Below are positions 16,247 through 25,489 of a DNA stretch of 64,000 nt, piece after piece (the first letter of the stretch is position 1; every line of letters begins with the position of its first letter). The notes beneath the pieces were generated by a model. It was not told where the DNA came from. It searched no databases and was given only the letters and a program-made list of their open reading frames with translations. The position numbers were made by a program, and so were the translations under genes. Source of the DNA: Paraburkholderia kururiensis (GTDB taxonomy: Bacteria > Pseudomonadota > Gammaproteobacteria > Burkholderiales > Burkholderiaceae); assembly GCF_034424375.1 (NCBI RefSeq), contig NZ_CP139965.1, positions 4,588,001 to 4,652,000 of the forward strand. The letters run 5' to 3'.

Positions 16247-16400
16247 TGCGCGGCGCGTCCCGCCTCGGGCGGCGTGGGGACAAGGCCTCGCTGCGAAAGC
16301 GCGGTGGGCCCGGCGCCCTCACCCGACTTCGACGCGCTCGCCGCAGTGAACGAAGCGCTGCACCGGATGACGCAGTGCCCATCAACACATCAGGGAATTC

Positions 16401-17357
16401 ATGAACATCCTTTTTATCGCCGACCCGCTGGATCGCTTCAAGATCTACAAGGATTCGACCTACGCGATGATGGCCGAGGCGGCGCGCCGCGGCCACACGC
16501 TCTACGCGTGCGAACCGAAGCACCTGGGCTGGGCGATGGGGGCGGTCGAGGCAACGGTGCGGCGCTTTCAGATCATCGGCGATGGCGAGGACCTGCATCG
16601 CCATCCCTGGTACGCCGCCGAGGCTCCCACCACGCGCGAGTTGACGGGCTTCGACGCCATTCTGATGCGCAAGGACCCGCCGTTCGACATGGAGTACGTC
16701 ACGTCGACATGGCTGCTCGAAATCGCCGAACGGGCCGGCGCACGCGTGTTCAACCGGCCGCAGGCCATTCGCGACCACTCGGAGAAGCTTGCCATCGGCG
16801 AATTTCCGCAGTTCGTGGCGCCCACGCTCGTGACGCGCGACGCGGACCGGCTGCGTGCGTTCCACGCCGAGCACGGCGACGTGATCCTGAAGCCGCTCGA
16901 CGGCATGGGCGGCATGGGTGTGTTCCGCGTGAAGCCGGACGGCATGAACCTGGGTTCCATCATCGAAATGCTGAGCCACGACGGCGCGCGTTCGGTGATG
17001 GCGCAGAAGTTCATCCCTGAAATCAAGGACGGCGACAAGCGCATTCTGCTGATCGGCGGCGAGCCGGTGCCGTATTCGCTCGCCCGCATCCCGCAAGGCA
17101 ACGAGGTGCGCGGCAATCTCGCCGCGGGCGGGCTTGGCCGCGCGCAGCCGCTCACGGCGCGCGACCGCGAGATCGCCGGGACGTTGGCCCCGGTGCTCGC
17201 TGCGCGCGGTTTGCTGCTCGTGGGACTGGATGCCATCGGCGACTGGCTCACCGAGGTGAACGTGACGAGCCCGACGTGCTTCCGCGAAATCATGGAGCAG
17301 ACGGGCTTCGATGTCGCCGCCATGTTCGTCGACGCGCTGGAGCGCGCGACCGCCTAA
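16401..17357 (+). CDS. gshB: Glutathione synthetase GshB
   Basis: ATP-dependent addition of glycine to gamma-glutamylcysteine. The 318-residue ATP-grasp enzyme has the N-terminal MNILFIADPLDRFKIYKDST, the MRKDPPFDMEY motif, the glycine-rich LKPLDGMGGMGVF ATP loop and the C-terminal metal-binding GLDAIGDWLTEVNVTSPT. The length matches the family (about 315). AGGGA precedes ATG 16401 by 6 bases. It is downstream of gshA and probably shares its transcript. Confidence 0.97.
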   Translation: MNILFIADPLDRFKIYKDSTYAMMAEAARRGHTLYACEPKHLGWAMGAVEATVRRFQIIGDGEDLHRHPWYAAEAPTTRELTGFDAILMRKDPPFDMEYVTSTWLLEIAERAGARVFNRPQAIRDHSEKLAIGEFPQFVAPTLVTRDADRLRAFHAEHGDVILKPLDGMGGMGVFRVKPDGMNLGSIIEMLSHDGARSVMAQKFIPEIKDGDKRILLIGGEPVPYSLARIPQGNEVRGNLAAGGLGRAQPLTARDREIAGTLAPVLAARGLLLVGLDAIGDWLTEVNVTSPTCFREIMEQTGFDVAAMFVDALERATA

Positions 17358-17424
17358 ACGTAGCGCGACATGTGGCAGGGCAGGCAAGGCGGTGCAAGAC
17401 AGATTCGCGTCGGGCAAATGTTTG

Positions 17425-17454
17425 TTCAAAGAGCGAAAATGACCCTGCTACAAT
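17425..17454 (+). promoter_or_regulatory. Possible promoter of the IIA-HPr-EI genes
   Basis: A -10-like TACAAT (17449-17454) lies 18 bases after a weak -35-like TTCAAA (17425-17430) in the 260-base gap between gshB and the PTS IIA gene. No other structure stands out in that gap. Confidence 0.3.
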
Positions 17455-17619
17455 GCGCGCTCGCGCGGCCGGACGGCAGAAAAAACGCTGTCTATACAAG
17501 GGCTTTCAAACAGCCGACCGCGTGGTCCGACCCTTGCGCTCCGAGCGGGTGCAACCGTGAAAGGTCGGAGGTTTCGGTCCGGGCCGCGCTCCAGGGCCGT
17601 TATTTGCAGCAAGGCTGAT

Positions 17620-18117
17620 ATGGCAGGCATTCTGATCATCGCGCACGCTCCGTTCGCTACCGCGCTTCGCGAGTGTGTCGCTCACATTTACGGCGGGTTG
17701 CCCGCGCGCATCGGTGTCATCGATGTGCTGCCGGACAGCGACCCCGCTCAGGTGGTGGCGCAGGCCAACGCCGAGATCGACCGTCTGAGGGAAGAAAACG
17801 GCGCGCTCGTGCTGACTGACATGTTCGGCGCCACGCCGTCCAACATTGCCGGGCGGCTCGCCACGCTGCCTCAGGTGCGCGTGCTGGCGGGCGTCAATCT
17901 GCCCATGCTCGTGCGCGCGGTCTGCTACCGCGCCACGCCGCTCGATACGCTCGTCGATAAAGCGCTCGCCGGTGCGACCAAAGGCGTTCAAGAGATCGTT
18001 CCAGGCGCGCCCGCGGTGTGCGCCGCCGCAGTGGCGTCGGACTGCCTCACCGAGGCGGCCGTCACGCCCTGTGCAGCGCTGCCGGATAACGAGATCGTGA
18101 AGCCGGCCGGAGCGTAA
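17620..18117 (+). CDS. PTS IIA component, mannose family (EIIA-Man)
   Basis: A 165-residue cytosolic phosphocarrier of the mannose/fructose IIA family. The phospho-histidine is H9 in GILIIAHAPFATAL, and the LTDMFGATPSNIA segment typical of the fold is present. Residues beyond about 130 form a non-conserved tail with several Cys. No IIB, IIC or IID gene is nearby, so as in other beta-proteobacteria this IIA with HPr and EI probably has a regulatory job rather than sugar uptake. ATG 17620 has AAGG 5 bases upstream. Confidence 0.88.
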   Translation: MAGILIIAHAPFATALRECVAHIYGGLPARIGVIDVLPDSDPAQVVAQANAEIDRLREENGALVLTDMFGATPSNIAGRLATLPQVRVLAGVNLPMLVRAVCYRATPLDTLVDKALAGATKGVQEIVPGAPAVCAAAVASDCLTEAAVTPCAALPDNEIVKPAGA

Positions 18118-18183
18118 CGAAAGCGCAGGCGAGCGCCTGACTTCACACCTGTCTGTCCCACCAACCCGCGTTTCGGACCACCC

Positions 18184-18453
18184 ATGCTGCAACAAGAAAC
18201 CACCATCGTGAACAAGCTCGGCCTGCATGCTCGCGCCTCGGCCAAACTGACGCAACTGGCCGGCAATTTCCAGTCGGAGATCTGGATGAGCCGCAACGGC
18301 CGTCGCATCAACGCGAAGAGCATCATGGGAGTCATGATGCTGGCGGCAGGTATCGGAAGCCAGGTGCTGATCGAAACCGAAGGTCCGGACGAGCAGGACG
18401 CGATGGACGCACTGTTGAAACTGATCGCCGATAAATTCGGCGAGGGTCAGTGA
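18184..18453 (+). CDS. ptsH: Phosphocarrier protein HPr
   Basis: An 89-residue HPr. The phospho-acceptor H15 lies in KLGLHARASAKL, and the regulatory serine S46 lies in NAKSIMGVMML, the HPr kinase target position. It accepts phosphate from EI and passes it to IIA proteins. It is situated between the IIA-Man gene and ptsI, 66 bases after the former. Confidence 0.97.
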   Translation: MLQQETTIVNKLGLHARASAKLTQLAGNFQSEIWMSRNGRRINAKSIMGVMMLAAGIGSQVLIETEGPDEQDAMDALLKLIADKFGEGQ

Positions 18454-18480
18454 GCGCGCGGCGCAATCCATGTGCGTAAA

Positions 18481-18508
18481 AACGCCGCGGCTTGCCGCGG
18501 CGTTTTTT
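18481..18508 (+). terminator. Terminator between ptsH and ptsI
   Basis: AACGCCGCGG (18481-18490), loop CTTG, CCGCGGCGTT (18495-18504) and a T run to 18508. It suggests that EI is at least partly transcribed separately from HPr, or that readthrough is limited. Confidence 0.8.
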
Positions 18509-18669
18509 GTTTGGCGCGCCGAAGAGCGCGTGTGTACAGGCGTCGTCGCGGCCCGCTCGCGATGCTGCGCCGCACACCATCGATTCGCCTCGCGGAATTT
18601 ATAATCGCTATCGGGGTCCGAGGCATTGCAGCGGTTAGCCGCGGCATCACACAACTAGAGGAGGTGCGC

Positions 18670-20412
18670 GTGTCGTTCACGCTGCATGGAATTCCCGTGT
18701 CACGCGGTATCGCCATCGGGCGGGCCTATCTCATCGCCCCGGCAGCACTCGACGTCGACCACTATCTGATCGAGCCTTCCCAGATCGAAGGGGAGGTCGA
18801 GCGCTTTCGCGCGGCACAAGGCGCGGTCCACGAGGAACTGGAGGCGCTGCGCGCGGACCTCGCCGCGGACGCGCCCAGCGAAATGGGCGCCTTCCTCAAC
18901 GTTCACACGATGATCCTGAACGACGCCATGCTCGTGCAGGAAACCATCGACCTCATCCGCACGCGCCGCTACAACGTGGAGTGGGCGCTGACCGAACAGC
19001 TGGAACGCCTCTCACGCCACTTCGACGACATCGAAGACGAGTACCTGCGCGAGCGCAAAGCCGACATCGAGCAGGTCGTGGAGCGCGTGCTGAAGGCGCT
19101 CGCCGGTGGTTCGCAGTCGGCCCTGAATGGCGTGCACGGTAGCTGCGACGAGATGATCGTCGTCGCGCACGACATCGCGCCCGCGGACATGCTGCAGTTC
19201 AAGACGCAAACGTTCCAGGGCTTCGTTACCGACCTGGGCGGACGCACCTCGCATACCGCGATCGTCGCACGCAGTCTCGGCATTCCCGCTGCGGTCGGCG
19301 TGCAGCAGGCGAGCGCGCTGATCCGCCAGGACGACCTCATCATCGTGGACGGCGATCACGGTATTGTGATCGTCGACCCGGCGCCCATCGTGCTAGAGGA
19401 GTACACGTACCGGCAGAGTGAAAAGGCGCTCGAGCGCAAGAAGCTGCAGCGGCTCAAGTTCTCGCCTACGCAGACGCTGTGCGGCACGAAGATCGAGCTG
19501 TGCGCGAACATCGAGTTGCCCGAAGACGCGGGTGCGGCGCTCGAAGCCGGCGCAACGGGCGTGGGGCTCTTTCGCACCGAATTCCTGTTCATGAATCACA
19601 AGGAGCAGTTGCCCGAGGAAGAAGAGCAGTTCGCCGCCTACCGCCGCGCGGTCGAACTCATGAACGGCTTGCCGGTGACGATTCGCACCATCGACGTGGG
19701 CGCCGACAAGCCGCTCGACGCGGCAGCGGAGAGCTACGAAACCGCGCCGAATCCGGCGCTGGGGTTGCGGGCCATTCGCTGGAGCCTCTCCGAGCCGCAG
19801 ATGTTCCTGACGCAACTGCGCGCAATTTTGCGTGCGTCGGCGTTCGGCACGGTGAAGATCCCGATTCCGATGCTTGCGCACGCGCAGGAGATCGACCAGA
19901 CGCTCGACCTGATCCGCGAAGCGAAGCGCCAGCTCGACGACGCCGGCCTCGCCTACGATCCGAACGTGCGCGTGGGCGCGATGATCGAGATTCCCGCGGC
20001 CGCCATCGCATTGCCGCTGTTCCTGAAGCGCCTCGACTTCCTCTCGATCGGCACCAACGACCTGATCCAGTACACGCTCGCCATCGACCGCGCCGACAAC
20101 TCCGTCGCGCATCTCTACGATCCGCTGCATCCGGCCGTGCTGCATTTGATCGCGTTCACGCTGCGCGAGGCGAAGCGTGCGGGCGTCCCTGTTTCGGTGT
20201 GCGGAGAGATGGCGGGAGACCCGGCGTTGACGCGTCTGTTGCTGGGCATGGGGCTCACCGAGTTCTCGATGCATCCCAGCCAGCTACTGGTCGTGAAGCA
20301 GGAAATTCTGCGCTCGCACCTGAAGACGCTCGAAAAGCCGGTGGCCGACGTGCTCGCCGCGTTCGAGCCGGAAGAAGTGCAGGCCGCGCTCAAGCGCGTT
20401 GCGCAAGCTTGA
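18670..20412 (+). CDS. ptsI: PTS enzyme I (phosphoenolpyruvate-protein phosphotransferase)
   Basis: Autophosphorylates from PEP and phosphorylates HPr. It has 580 residues. The N-terminal domain has the phospho-histidine in GGRTSHTAIVARS (about H195). The C-terminal PEP-binding barrel shows GVGLFRTEFLFM, NPALGLRAIR, FLSIGTNDLIQYTLA and SVCGEMAGDP. The start is GTG 18670 with a very strong AGAGGAGG 5 bases upstream. The frame is open back to 18472, but that would overlap the terminator. Confidence 0.96.
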   Translation: MSFTLHGIPVSRGIAIGRAYLIAPAALDVDHYLIEPSQIEGEVERFRAAQGAVHEELEALRADLAADAPSEMGAFLNVHTMILNDAMLVQETIDLIRTRRYNVEWALTEQLERLSRHFDDIEDEYLRERKADIEQVVERVLKALAGGSQSALNGVHGSCDEMIVVAHDIAPADMLQFKTQTFQGFVTDLGGRTSHTAIVARSLGIPAAVGVQQASALIRQDDLIIVDGDHGIVIVDPAPIVLEEYTYRQSEKALERKKLQRLKFSPTQTLCGTKIELCANIELPEDAGAALEAGATGVGLFRTEFLFMNHKEQLPEEEEQFAAYRRAVELMNGLPVTIRTIDVGADKPLDAAAESYETAPNPALGLRAIRWSLSEPQMFLTQLRAILRASAFGTVKIPIPMLAHAQEIDQTLDLIREAKRQLDDAGLAYDPNVRVGAMIEIPAAAIALPLFLKRLDFLSIGTNDLIQYTLAIDRADNSVAHLYDPLHPAVLHLIAFTLREAKRAGVPVSVCGEMAGDPALTRLLLGMGLTEFSMHPSQLLVVKQEILRSHLKTLEKPVADVLAAFEPEEVQAALKRVAQA

Positions 20413-20457
20413 TCGAAGGCCTTTTCATGCGGCCGGCGCGCTCAGGCCGGCCACGCT

Positions 20458-21216
20458 TCACTCGCGATGCGCTTTGCCGCACACCGGGCAATCCGGCTGG
20501 CGCGCCATGCGCATCGTGTTCCATTCCATGTTCAGCGAGTCGAGCATCATGAGCCGTCCGACAAGCGGCGTGCCGATCTTCGCGATTACGCGCAACGCTT
20601 CGGCCGCCTGCATGGTGCCGATGATGCCGACGGTCGGTGCAAACACGCCCATCGTCGAGCACGCGACTTCCTCGAACGGCTGGTCTTCGGGAAACACGCA
20701 CGCATAGCAGGGCGACGCGGGATCGCGGAAATCGAACGTGCTGATCTGTCCGTCGAAGCGCAACGCCGCGCCGGAGACGAGCGGCACGCCGTGGGCCACG
20801 CAGGCGCGGTTGATCGCATGACGCGTGGCGAAGTTGTCGGTGCAGTCGAGCACGACCGTGGCGGTCGGTACGGCGGCATCGAGCCATGCCGCATCCACGC
20901 GCGTCGCGACCGTTTTCACCTGCACATCCGGATTGATGCGCGCGAGTGTCTCGCGTCCCGACTCCACCTTCTTGCGGCCAATCGATGTCGTGGCGTGGAG
21001 AATCTGCCGCTGCAGATTGGTGAGGTCGACGGTGTCGTCGTCTACGAGCGTGAGGCGGCCAACGCCTGACGCCGCCAGATACATCGCAGCGGGCGAACCC
21101 AGCCCGCCTGCTCCGACCACGATGGCGTGTGCGTCGAGAAAGCGCTGCTGCGCCTCGATACCGAGTTCGTCGACGAGGATATGGCGGGAATAGCGGAGGA
21201 GCTGGTCGTCGTTCAT
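20458..21216 (-). CDS. moeB: MoeB/ThiF-family sulfur-carrier adenylyltransferase
   Basis: Adenylates the C-terminus of a ubiquitin-like sulfur carrier (MoaD or ThiS) for molybdopterin or thiamine synthesis. The 252-residue protein has the nucleotide motif VVGAGGLGSPAAMYLAASGVG, the LTNLQRQILH segment and zinc cysteines in CYAC and CPVC. Start ATG 21216 (MNDDQLLRYSRHIL) matches the family. It is the last gene of a minus-strand run gpmA-ctpA-moeB. Whether MoaD, ThiS or both are served cannot be told from the sequence. Confidence 0.9.
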   Translation of the reverse strand: MNDDQLLRYSRHILVDELGIEAQQRFLDAHAIVVGAGGLGSPAAMYLAASGVGRLTLVDDDTVDLTNLQRQILHATTSIGRKKVESGRETLARINPDVQVKTVATRVDAAWLDAAVPTATVVLDCTDNFATRHAINRACVAHGVPLVSGAALRFDGQISTFDFRDPASPCYACVFPEDQPFEEVACSTMGVFAPTVGIIGTMQAAEALRVIAKIGTPLVGRLMMLDSLNMEWNTMRMARQPDCPVCGKAHRE

Positions 21217-21307
21217 GGCAGGCGCCGGTTGAGTCGTCGCGTGAGCGCGGGGCACGCCGGTCAGGCGGACGGTGCGTGTGACGTCGTCATTTTAGCCGCG
21301 CAAACAA

Positions 21308-21345
21308 CTGAGCCTTCGCAGCGCGGGCTGCGAAGGCTCAGTTTT
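21308..21345. terminator. Strong hairpin between moeB and ctpA
   Basis: A 15-bp perfect stem: CTGAGCCTTCGCAGC (21308-21322) with GCTGCGAAGGCTCAG (21327-21341). On the minus strand it follows the ctpA stop and is trailed by TTGTTTG; on the plus strand it is trailed by TTTT. It is probably the ctpA terminator. Confidence 0.65.
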
Positions 21346-21373
21346 GAAGCGACTGATTGAAGCCGTTGCGGCT

Positions 21374-22957
21374 TTACTTCACCGCCGGTGCCGAGGCAGC
21401 CGCCGGAGCCGACGCGCCCGGCGCAGCGGAGGCACCCGGCGTGGCCGGCAGTGCCGGTTTCACCGACACAGGCGCCGAAGCGGACTGAGGCGGCTTGTTC
21501 TGCGCGAGGCGCCGCTCCATCGGCGACTTCGATTCGACCACGGGCTTGCCTTCCAGTTTGTTCAACGCCTGCTGGAGCATGAAGTCGTCGGCGGAACCGA
21601 ACTCGACCGGCTTGCGCTCGCGATCCTTCTCGCGCTGTTCCGGCGTCTTCTTGTCGTTCTGCTCTTCGAGCATGCGCAGTTCGTCCATGCGCATCTGCTC
21701 GCGCTGCTCCTGTTCCTTCTTTTCGTTCGGGTCCTGCGTGTTCGCAAGGTGGTTCGAGTAATCGACCTCGCGGGTCACGAGTGCGTCGTCCGGATCGCCG
21801 TCGGCGTACTGATCGACCGGGATGTCAGGACGGATGCCCTTGTTCTGGATGGAGCGGCCGCTCGGCGTGTAGTAGTACGCCGTGGTCAGACGCAGCGCCG
21901 TGTCGGCCGTCATCGGACGCACCGTCTGCACCGAGCCCTTGCCGAACGTGGTCTTGCCGACGATCAGCGCGCGATGCTGATCCTGCAGCGCGCCCGCCAC
22001 GATTTCGGAGGCCGACGCGGAATACGCGTTGGTCAGCACGATCATGGGTACCGTCTTGAAGATGGACGGCAGGTTTTTCAGCGGGTCGCCGTCGAAGGAA
22101 GGCAACCGGTAGTTGTCGTAGGTGTCGCGGTAGATCTGCTTCGAATCCGGAATCTGGCCGTTGGTGGACACCACCACGGAATCCGGCGGCAGGAACGCAC
22201 CCGCCACGCCCACCGCGCTCTGCAGCAGGCCGCCACCGTTGTTGCGCAGATCGAGGACGAGGCCCTTCAGATTCGGTTGTTGACGCGCGATGTCCTGAAG
22301 CCGTGCCGCGAGGTCGGGCGTGGTGCGCTCCTGGAAGCTCGTGATGCGTACGTACGCGTAACCTGGCGCCAGAATCTTCATCTTCACGCTCTGGACCTTG
22401 ATGATCGCGCGCGTGACGGTGAGCGGAAACGTGCGGTCGTCGGTCTTGCGGAAGATGGTGAGCGTGACCTTCGTGCCGGGCTCGCCGCGCATCTGCTTGA
22501 CCGCGTTGTCGAGCGTCATGCCGCGCACGGGCTTGTCGTTGATGCGCGTGATCAGGTCGCCCGGACGGATGCCGGCGCGAAACGCGGGCGTGTCTTCGAT
22601 CGGCGAGATCACCTTGATGAGGCCGTCTTCCTGCGAGATTTCGATGCCGAGACCGGCGAAGCGACCCTTGGTCTGCTCCTGGAGTTCGGCGTAGTCGGTC
22701 TTGTCGAGATAGGACGAGTGCGGGTCGAGGCTCGACACCATGCCCTTGATGGCGGCGGTGAGCAGCTTCTTGTCGTCGACCGGCTCGACGTATTCATGCT
22801 TGATTTGCCCGAAGACTTCGGCGAAGAGTCGCAACTGGTCGAGCGGCAACGGCGCGCTCGCGGGTTGCTCGGCCGACACGGAGAACTGCAGGGTTGCAAA
22901 AACGCCGGTGGCAAGGCCCGCGGCGATCAGGCCGATGTTTTTCAGGTTCTTTCGCAT
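21374..22957 (-). CDS. ctpA: S41-family C-terminal processing protease (CtpA)
   Basis: A periplasmic serine protease of 527 residues. The signal peptide or anchor (1-30) is followed by a helical region, a PDZ domain (about 95-175, DTPAFRAGIRPGDLITRINDKPV) and the S41 core with the catalytic serine in NAYSASASEIVAGAL and lysine in VGKTTFGKGSVQT. The C-terminus is a charged E/K/R-rich coiled stretch, then an Ala/Pro/Ser-rich tail of about 50 residues, both non-conserved. Likely role: processing of envelope or cell-wall proteins. It is downstream of gpmA on the same strand. Confidence 0.95.
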   Translation of the reverse strand: MRKNLKNIGLIAAGLATGVFATLQFSVSAEQPASAPLPLDQLRLFAEVFGQIKHEYVEPVDDKKLLTAAIKGMVSSLDPHSSYLDKTDYAELQEQTKGRFAGLGIEISQEDGLIKVISPIEDTPAFRAGIRPGDLITRINDKPVRGMTLDNAVKQMRGEPGTKVTLTIFRKTDDRTFPLTVTRAIIKVQSVKMKILAPGYAYVRITSFQERTTPDLAARLQDIARQQPNLKGLVLDLRNNGGGLLQSAVGVAGAFLPPDSVVVSTNGQIPDSKQIYRDTYDNYRLPSFDGDPLKNLPSIFKTVPMIVLTNAYSASASEIVAGALQDQHRALIVGKTTFGKGSVQTVRPMTADTALRLTTAYYYTPSGRSIQNKGIRPDIPVDQYADGDPDDALVTREVDYSNHLANTQDPNEKKEQEQREQMRMDELRMLEEQNDKKTPEQREKDRERKPVEFGSADDFMLQQALNKLEGKPVVESKSPMERRLAQNKPPQSASAPVSVKPALPATPGASAAPGASAPAAASAPAVK

Positions 22958-23148
22958 AGAGTCTGTTGCGGTCAGAAGCGCGTGGCAACGTCAAAGGGGA
23001 GAGCGACGGACAAGTATAACTGCACACCGCTACGCACTGTGCAGATGGCGGCGCAACGCCGATGGGACTTCGACAGGGGCCGGCCGGCTGGGTTCAAAGG
23101 GGGGCCGCCCGCATGGTGCGGATGAGCAGTGCGGTGCAGCATCACAGC

Positions 23149-23182
23149 AAAAGCCGGCGCCACGCGGTAGCGCGACGCCGGC
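23149..23182 (-). terminator. Terminator after gpmA (minus strand)
   Basis: Read on the minus strand, GCCGGCG (23182-23176) pairs with CGCCGGC (23159-23153), followed by TTTT. It lies about 50 bases after the gpmA stop and before ctpA. Confidence 0.6.
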
Positions 23183-23230
23183 GGCCGGCGATGGTGCAGC
23201 CTTCGATCGCGGCCGGAAGGCTACCTTGCC

Positions 23231-23977
23231 TCAGCCCTTCTTGCCCTGATTCGCCACGGCGGCTTGCGCCTTCGCGATGGCTTCGGCGTCGCCGAGGTAA
23301 TAGTGCTGGATCGGCTTCAGGTTCTCGTCGAGTTCGTAGACGAGCGGCACGCCGTTCGGAATGTTGAGGCCAACGATGTCGGTGTCCGAAATATCGTCGA
23401 GGTACTTCACGAGCGCGCGGATGGAGTTGCCGTGCGCCGCGATCAGCACCTTGCGGTCCGAGCGGATAGCCGGCGCGATCGATTCGTTCCACATGGGCAG
23501 CACGCGCGCCACGGTGTCTTTCAGGCATTCGGTGAGCGGCAGCTGCTCGCGCGGAACTTTCGCGTAGCGCGGGTCGTTGTAGGACGTGCGATCGTCGGAC
23601 GGCTCCAGCGCGGGCGGCGGCGTGTCGTAGCTGCGGCGCCAGACGAGCACCTGCTCGTCGCCGTACTTCGCCGCGGTTTCGGCCTTGTTGAGGCCGGACA
23701 GCGCGCCGTAGTGGCGTTCGTTGAGGCGCCACGAATGCACCACGGGGATGTACATCAGGTCCATCTGGTCCTGCACGTGCCATAGCGTGCGGATCGCGCG
23801 CTTCAACACGGAGGTGTAGGCGATGTCGAACGTGTAGCCGGCTTCCTTCAGAAGCAGGCCCGCCTGTTGCGCTTCGCGGGCGCCCTGTTCGGTAAGGTCG
23901 ACGTCGACCCAGCCGGTGAAGCGGTTTTCCTTGTTCCACGTCGATTCGCCGTGGCGGATGAGAACGAGTTTGTACAT
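23231..23977 (-). CDS. gpmA: 2,3-bisphosphoglycerate-dependent phosphoglycerate mutase
   Basis: Interconverts 3- and 2-phosphoglycerate in glycolysis. The 248-residue protein has the phospho-histidine motif LIRHGESTWNKENRFTGW, YTSVLKRAIRT, LNERHYGALSGLNK and the second catalytic histidine in IAAHGNSIRALVKYL. The length is that of the dPGM family. ATG 23977 is the family start; the frame extends upstream to 24049. It is divergent from the rhodanese gene. Confidence 0.97.
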   Translation of the reverse strand: MYKLVLIRHGESTWNKENRFTGWVDVDLTEQGAREAQQAGLLLKEAGYTFDIAYTSVLKRAIRTLWHVQDQMDLMYIPVVHSWRLNERHYGALSGLNKAETAAKYGDEQVLVWRRSYDTPPPALEPSDDRTSYNDPRYAKVPREQLPLTECLKDTVARVLPMWNESIAPAIRSDRKVLIAAHGNSIRALVKYLDDISDTDIVGLNIPNGVPLVYELDENLKPIQHYYLGDAEAIAKAQAAVANQGKKG

Positions 23978-24154
23978 GGAGAGTGTGCCGGTCGGTAGTA
24001 AGGAAGCGGTCAATGTGTACCGCGTGAGTGCGGTGCGGGTGGGGCGCAAGCACGCTGGTGAGATGCCCTGCTGGAGCGGCGCAGGTCGCGTCGCCCTCGC
24101 GTCAAACGGTTATTTTATAATGACCGGATTGCCCGCTTCCGGATTCCCTTTCTC

Positions 24155-24580
24155 GTGACGTTCTTCTCCAATTACATCAACCTTGTACTCATTGCGATCG
24201 TCCTCATCTCCGGAGGGTTGCTCCTGTGGCCTTCGATCAGGCGGGGCGGGCGCGGCGGCGTTTCCGCCGCCGAGGCAACCCAGCTGATCAACCGCCGCAA
24301 CGCGATCGTGGTCGACGTGCGGACAGCCGACGAATTCGCCAAAGGCCATCTGCCTTCGGCGCATCATGTCGAAGTGGCCGAACTGCAGGCGAAGGTCGGC
24401 CAGATCGCGAAGAACAAGAGCAATCCGGTGCTGCTCGTCTGTCAGACGGGGCAGCGGGCGAACAACGCGGCGCGTATCGTGCGCGATGCGGGTTACGCCG
24501 AGGTCCATGTGCTGGAAGGCGGCATCAACGCCTGGCAGCAGGCCGGCATGCCGGTCGTCAAACAAGGAGTCGCGAAGTGA
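24155..24580 (+). CDS. Membrane-anchored rhodanese-like protein
   Basis: A 141-residue protein with an N-terminal membrane helix (about residues 8-27, NLVLIAIVLISGGLLLWP) and one rhodanese domain with VVDVRTADEFAKGHLPSAHH and the catalytic cysteine in LLVCQTGQRANNAA. It probably handles sulfane sulfur at the membrane. The start is GTG 24155. Its stop overlaps the grxC start (GTGA), so the two are translationally coupled. Confidence 0.9.
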   Translation: MTFFSNYINLVLIAIVLISGGLLLWPSIRRGGRGGVSAAEATQLINRRNAIVVDVRTADEFAKGHLPSAHHVEVAELQAKVGQIAKNKSNPVLLVCQTGQRANNAARIVRDAGYAEVHVLEGGINAWQQAGMPVVKQGVAK

Positions 24581-24837
24581 ACAAGGTTCTCATGTACAGC
24601 ACGCAGGTGTGCCCGTATTGCCAGATGGCCGAACGTCTTTTAAAGTCGCGCGGCGTCGAGCATATCGAAAAGGTGCTGATCGACAAGGATCCGTCCCGCC
24701 GCGAGGAAATGATGACGCGCACCGGGCGCCGCACGGTCCCTCAGGTTTTCATCGGGGAAACGCACGTTGGCGGTTACGACGACCTTTCCGCGCTGGATCG
24801 CGCCGGCGGCCTGACGCCGCTGCTCGCGGCGGCCTGA
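24577..24837 (+). CDS. grxC: Glutaredoxin 3
   Basis: An 86-residue dithiol glutaredoxin with active site CPYC (YSTQVCPYCQMAERLL), the cis-proline TVPQVFIG and GGYDDL. It uses glutathione, made by the gshA/gshB products encoded earlier in the window, as electron donor. The start is GTG 24577 overlapping the rhodanese stop, with AAGGAG 8 bases upstream. Confidence 0.95.
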   Translation: MNKVLMYSTQVCPYCQMAERLLKSRGVEHIEKVLIDKDPSRREEMMTRTGRRTVPQVFIGETHVGGYDDLSALDRAGGLTPLLAAA

Positions 24838-24994
24838 GCCGAAGCGGGACGCAAGGGGCGCATGGCGTATCGTTCGCGCTGCCGCCTGTGCCGTCAGCGT
24901 ATGCCCGCCCTAACAGCCGACATTAAGCGCCACAACCACACGCACGGCGGGCCAGGGCCCGCCGCCATCCGTTAATCAGGGAGCCCGCATTACC

Positions 24995-25468
24995 ATGTCC
25001 GACGAGAACAACCAGCCGTTTTTCAACATCCAGCGCATCTACCTGAAGGACCTGTCGCTCGAGCAGCCGAATTCGCCGGCGATCTTCCTCGAACAGGACA
25101 TGCCCTCGGTCGAGGTCGAAGTCGACGTGAACGCCGCGCGTCTCGCAGACGCCGTGTTCGAAGTTGCGGTGACCGGCACGGTGACGGCCAAGGTCAAGGA
25201 CAAGGTTGCATTTCTGATCGAAGCGAAGCAGGCAGGCATTTTCGACATCCGCAACATTCCGGCTGAGCAGATCGATCCGCTCGTCGGCATTGCGTGCCCC
25301 ACGATCATCTTCCCGTACCTGCGCTCGAATATTGCCGACGCGATCACGCGCGCAGGCTTCCCGCCCATCCATCTGGCCGAGATCAACTTCCAGGCGCTCT
25401 ACGAGCAGCGCCTCGCACAGATATCCCAGCAGGACGGCGGCGCGCAGCAAAGCAACGCCACGCATTAA
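24995..25468 (+). CDS. secB: Protein-export chaperone SecB
   Basis: Tetrameric cytosolic chaperone that keeps secretory preproteins unfolded and delivers them to SecA. It has 157 residues, with FFNIQRIYLKDLSLEQPNSPAIF, the conserved CPTIIFPYLRSNIADAITRAGFPP block and an acid/Gln-rich C-terminal tail. It follows grxC by about 155 bases and precedes gpsA, an order conserved in many proteobacteria. Confidence 0.97.
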   Translation: MSDENNQPFFNIQRIYLKDLSLEQPNSPAIFLEQDMPSVEVEVDVNAARLADAVFEVAVTGTVTAKVKDKVAFLIEAKQAGIFDIRNIPAEQIDPLVGIACPTIIFPYLRSNIADAITRAGFPPIHLAEINFQALYEQRLAQISQQDGGAQQSNATH

Positions 25469-25489
25469 CCCTCCTTGACGGTGCCGGGT

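Noticed and set aside
18472..18669. An N-terminal extension of enzyme I
   Set aside because: It would translate through the intrinsic terminator, and the strong AGAGGAGG sits just before GTG 18670.
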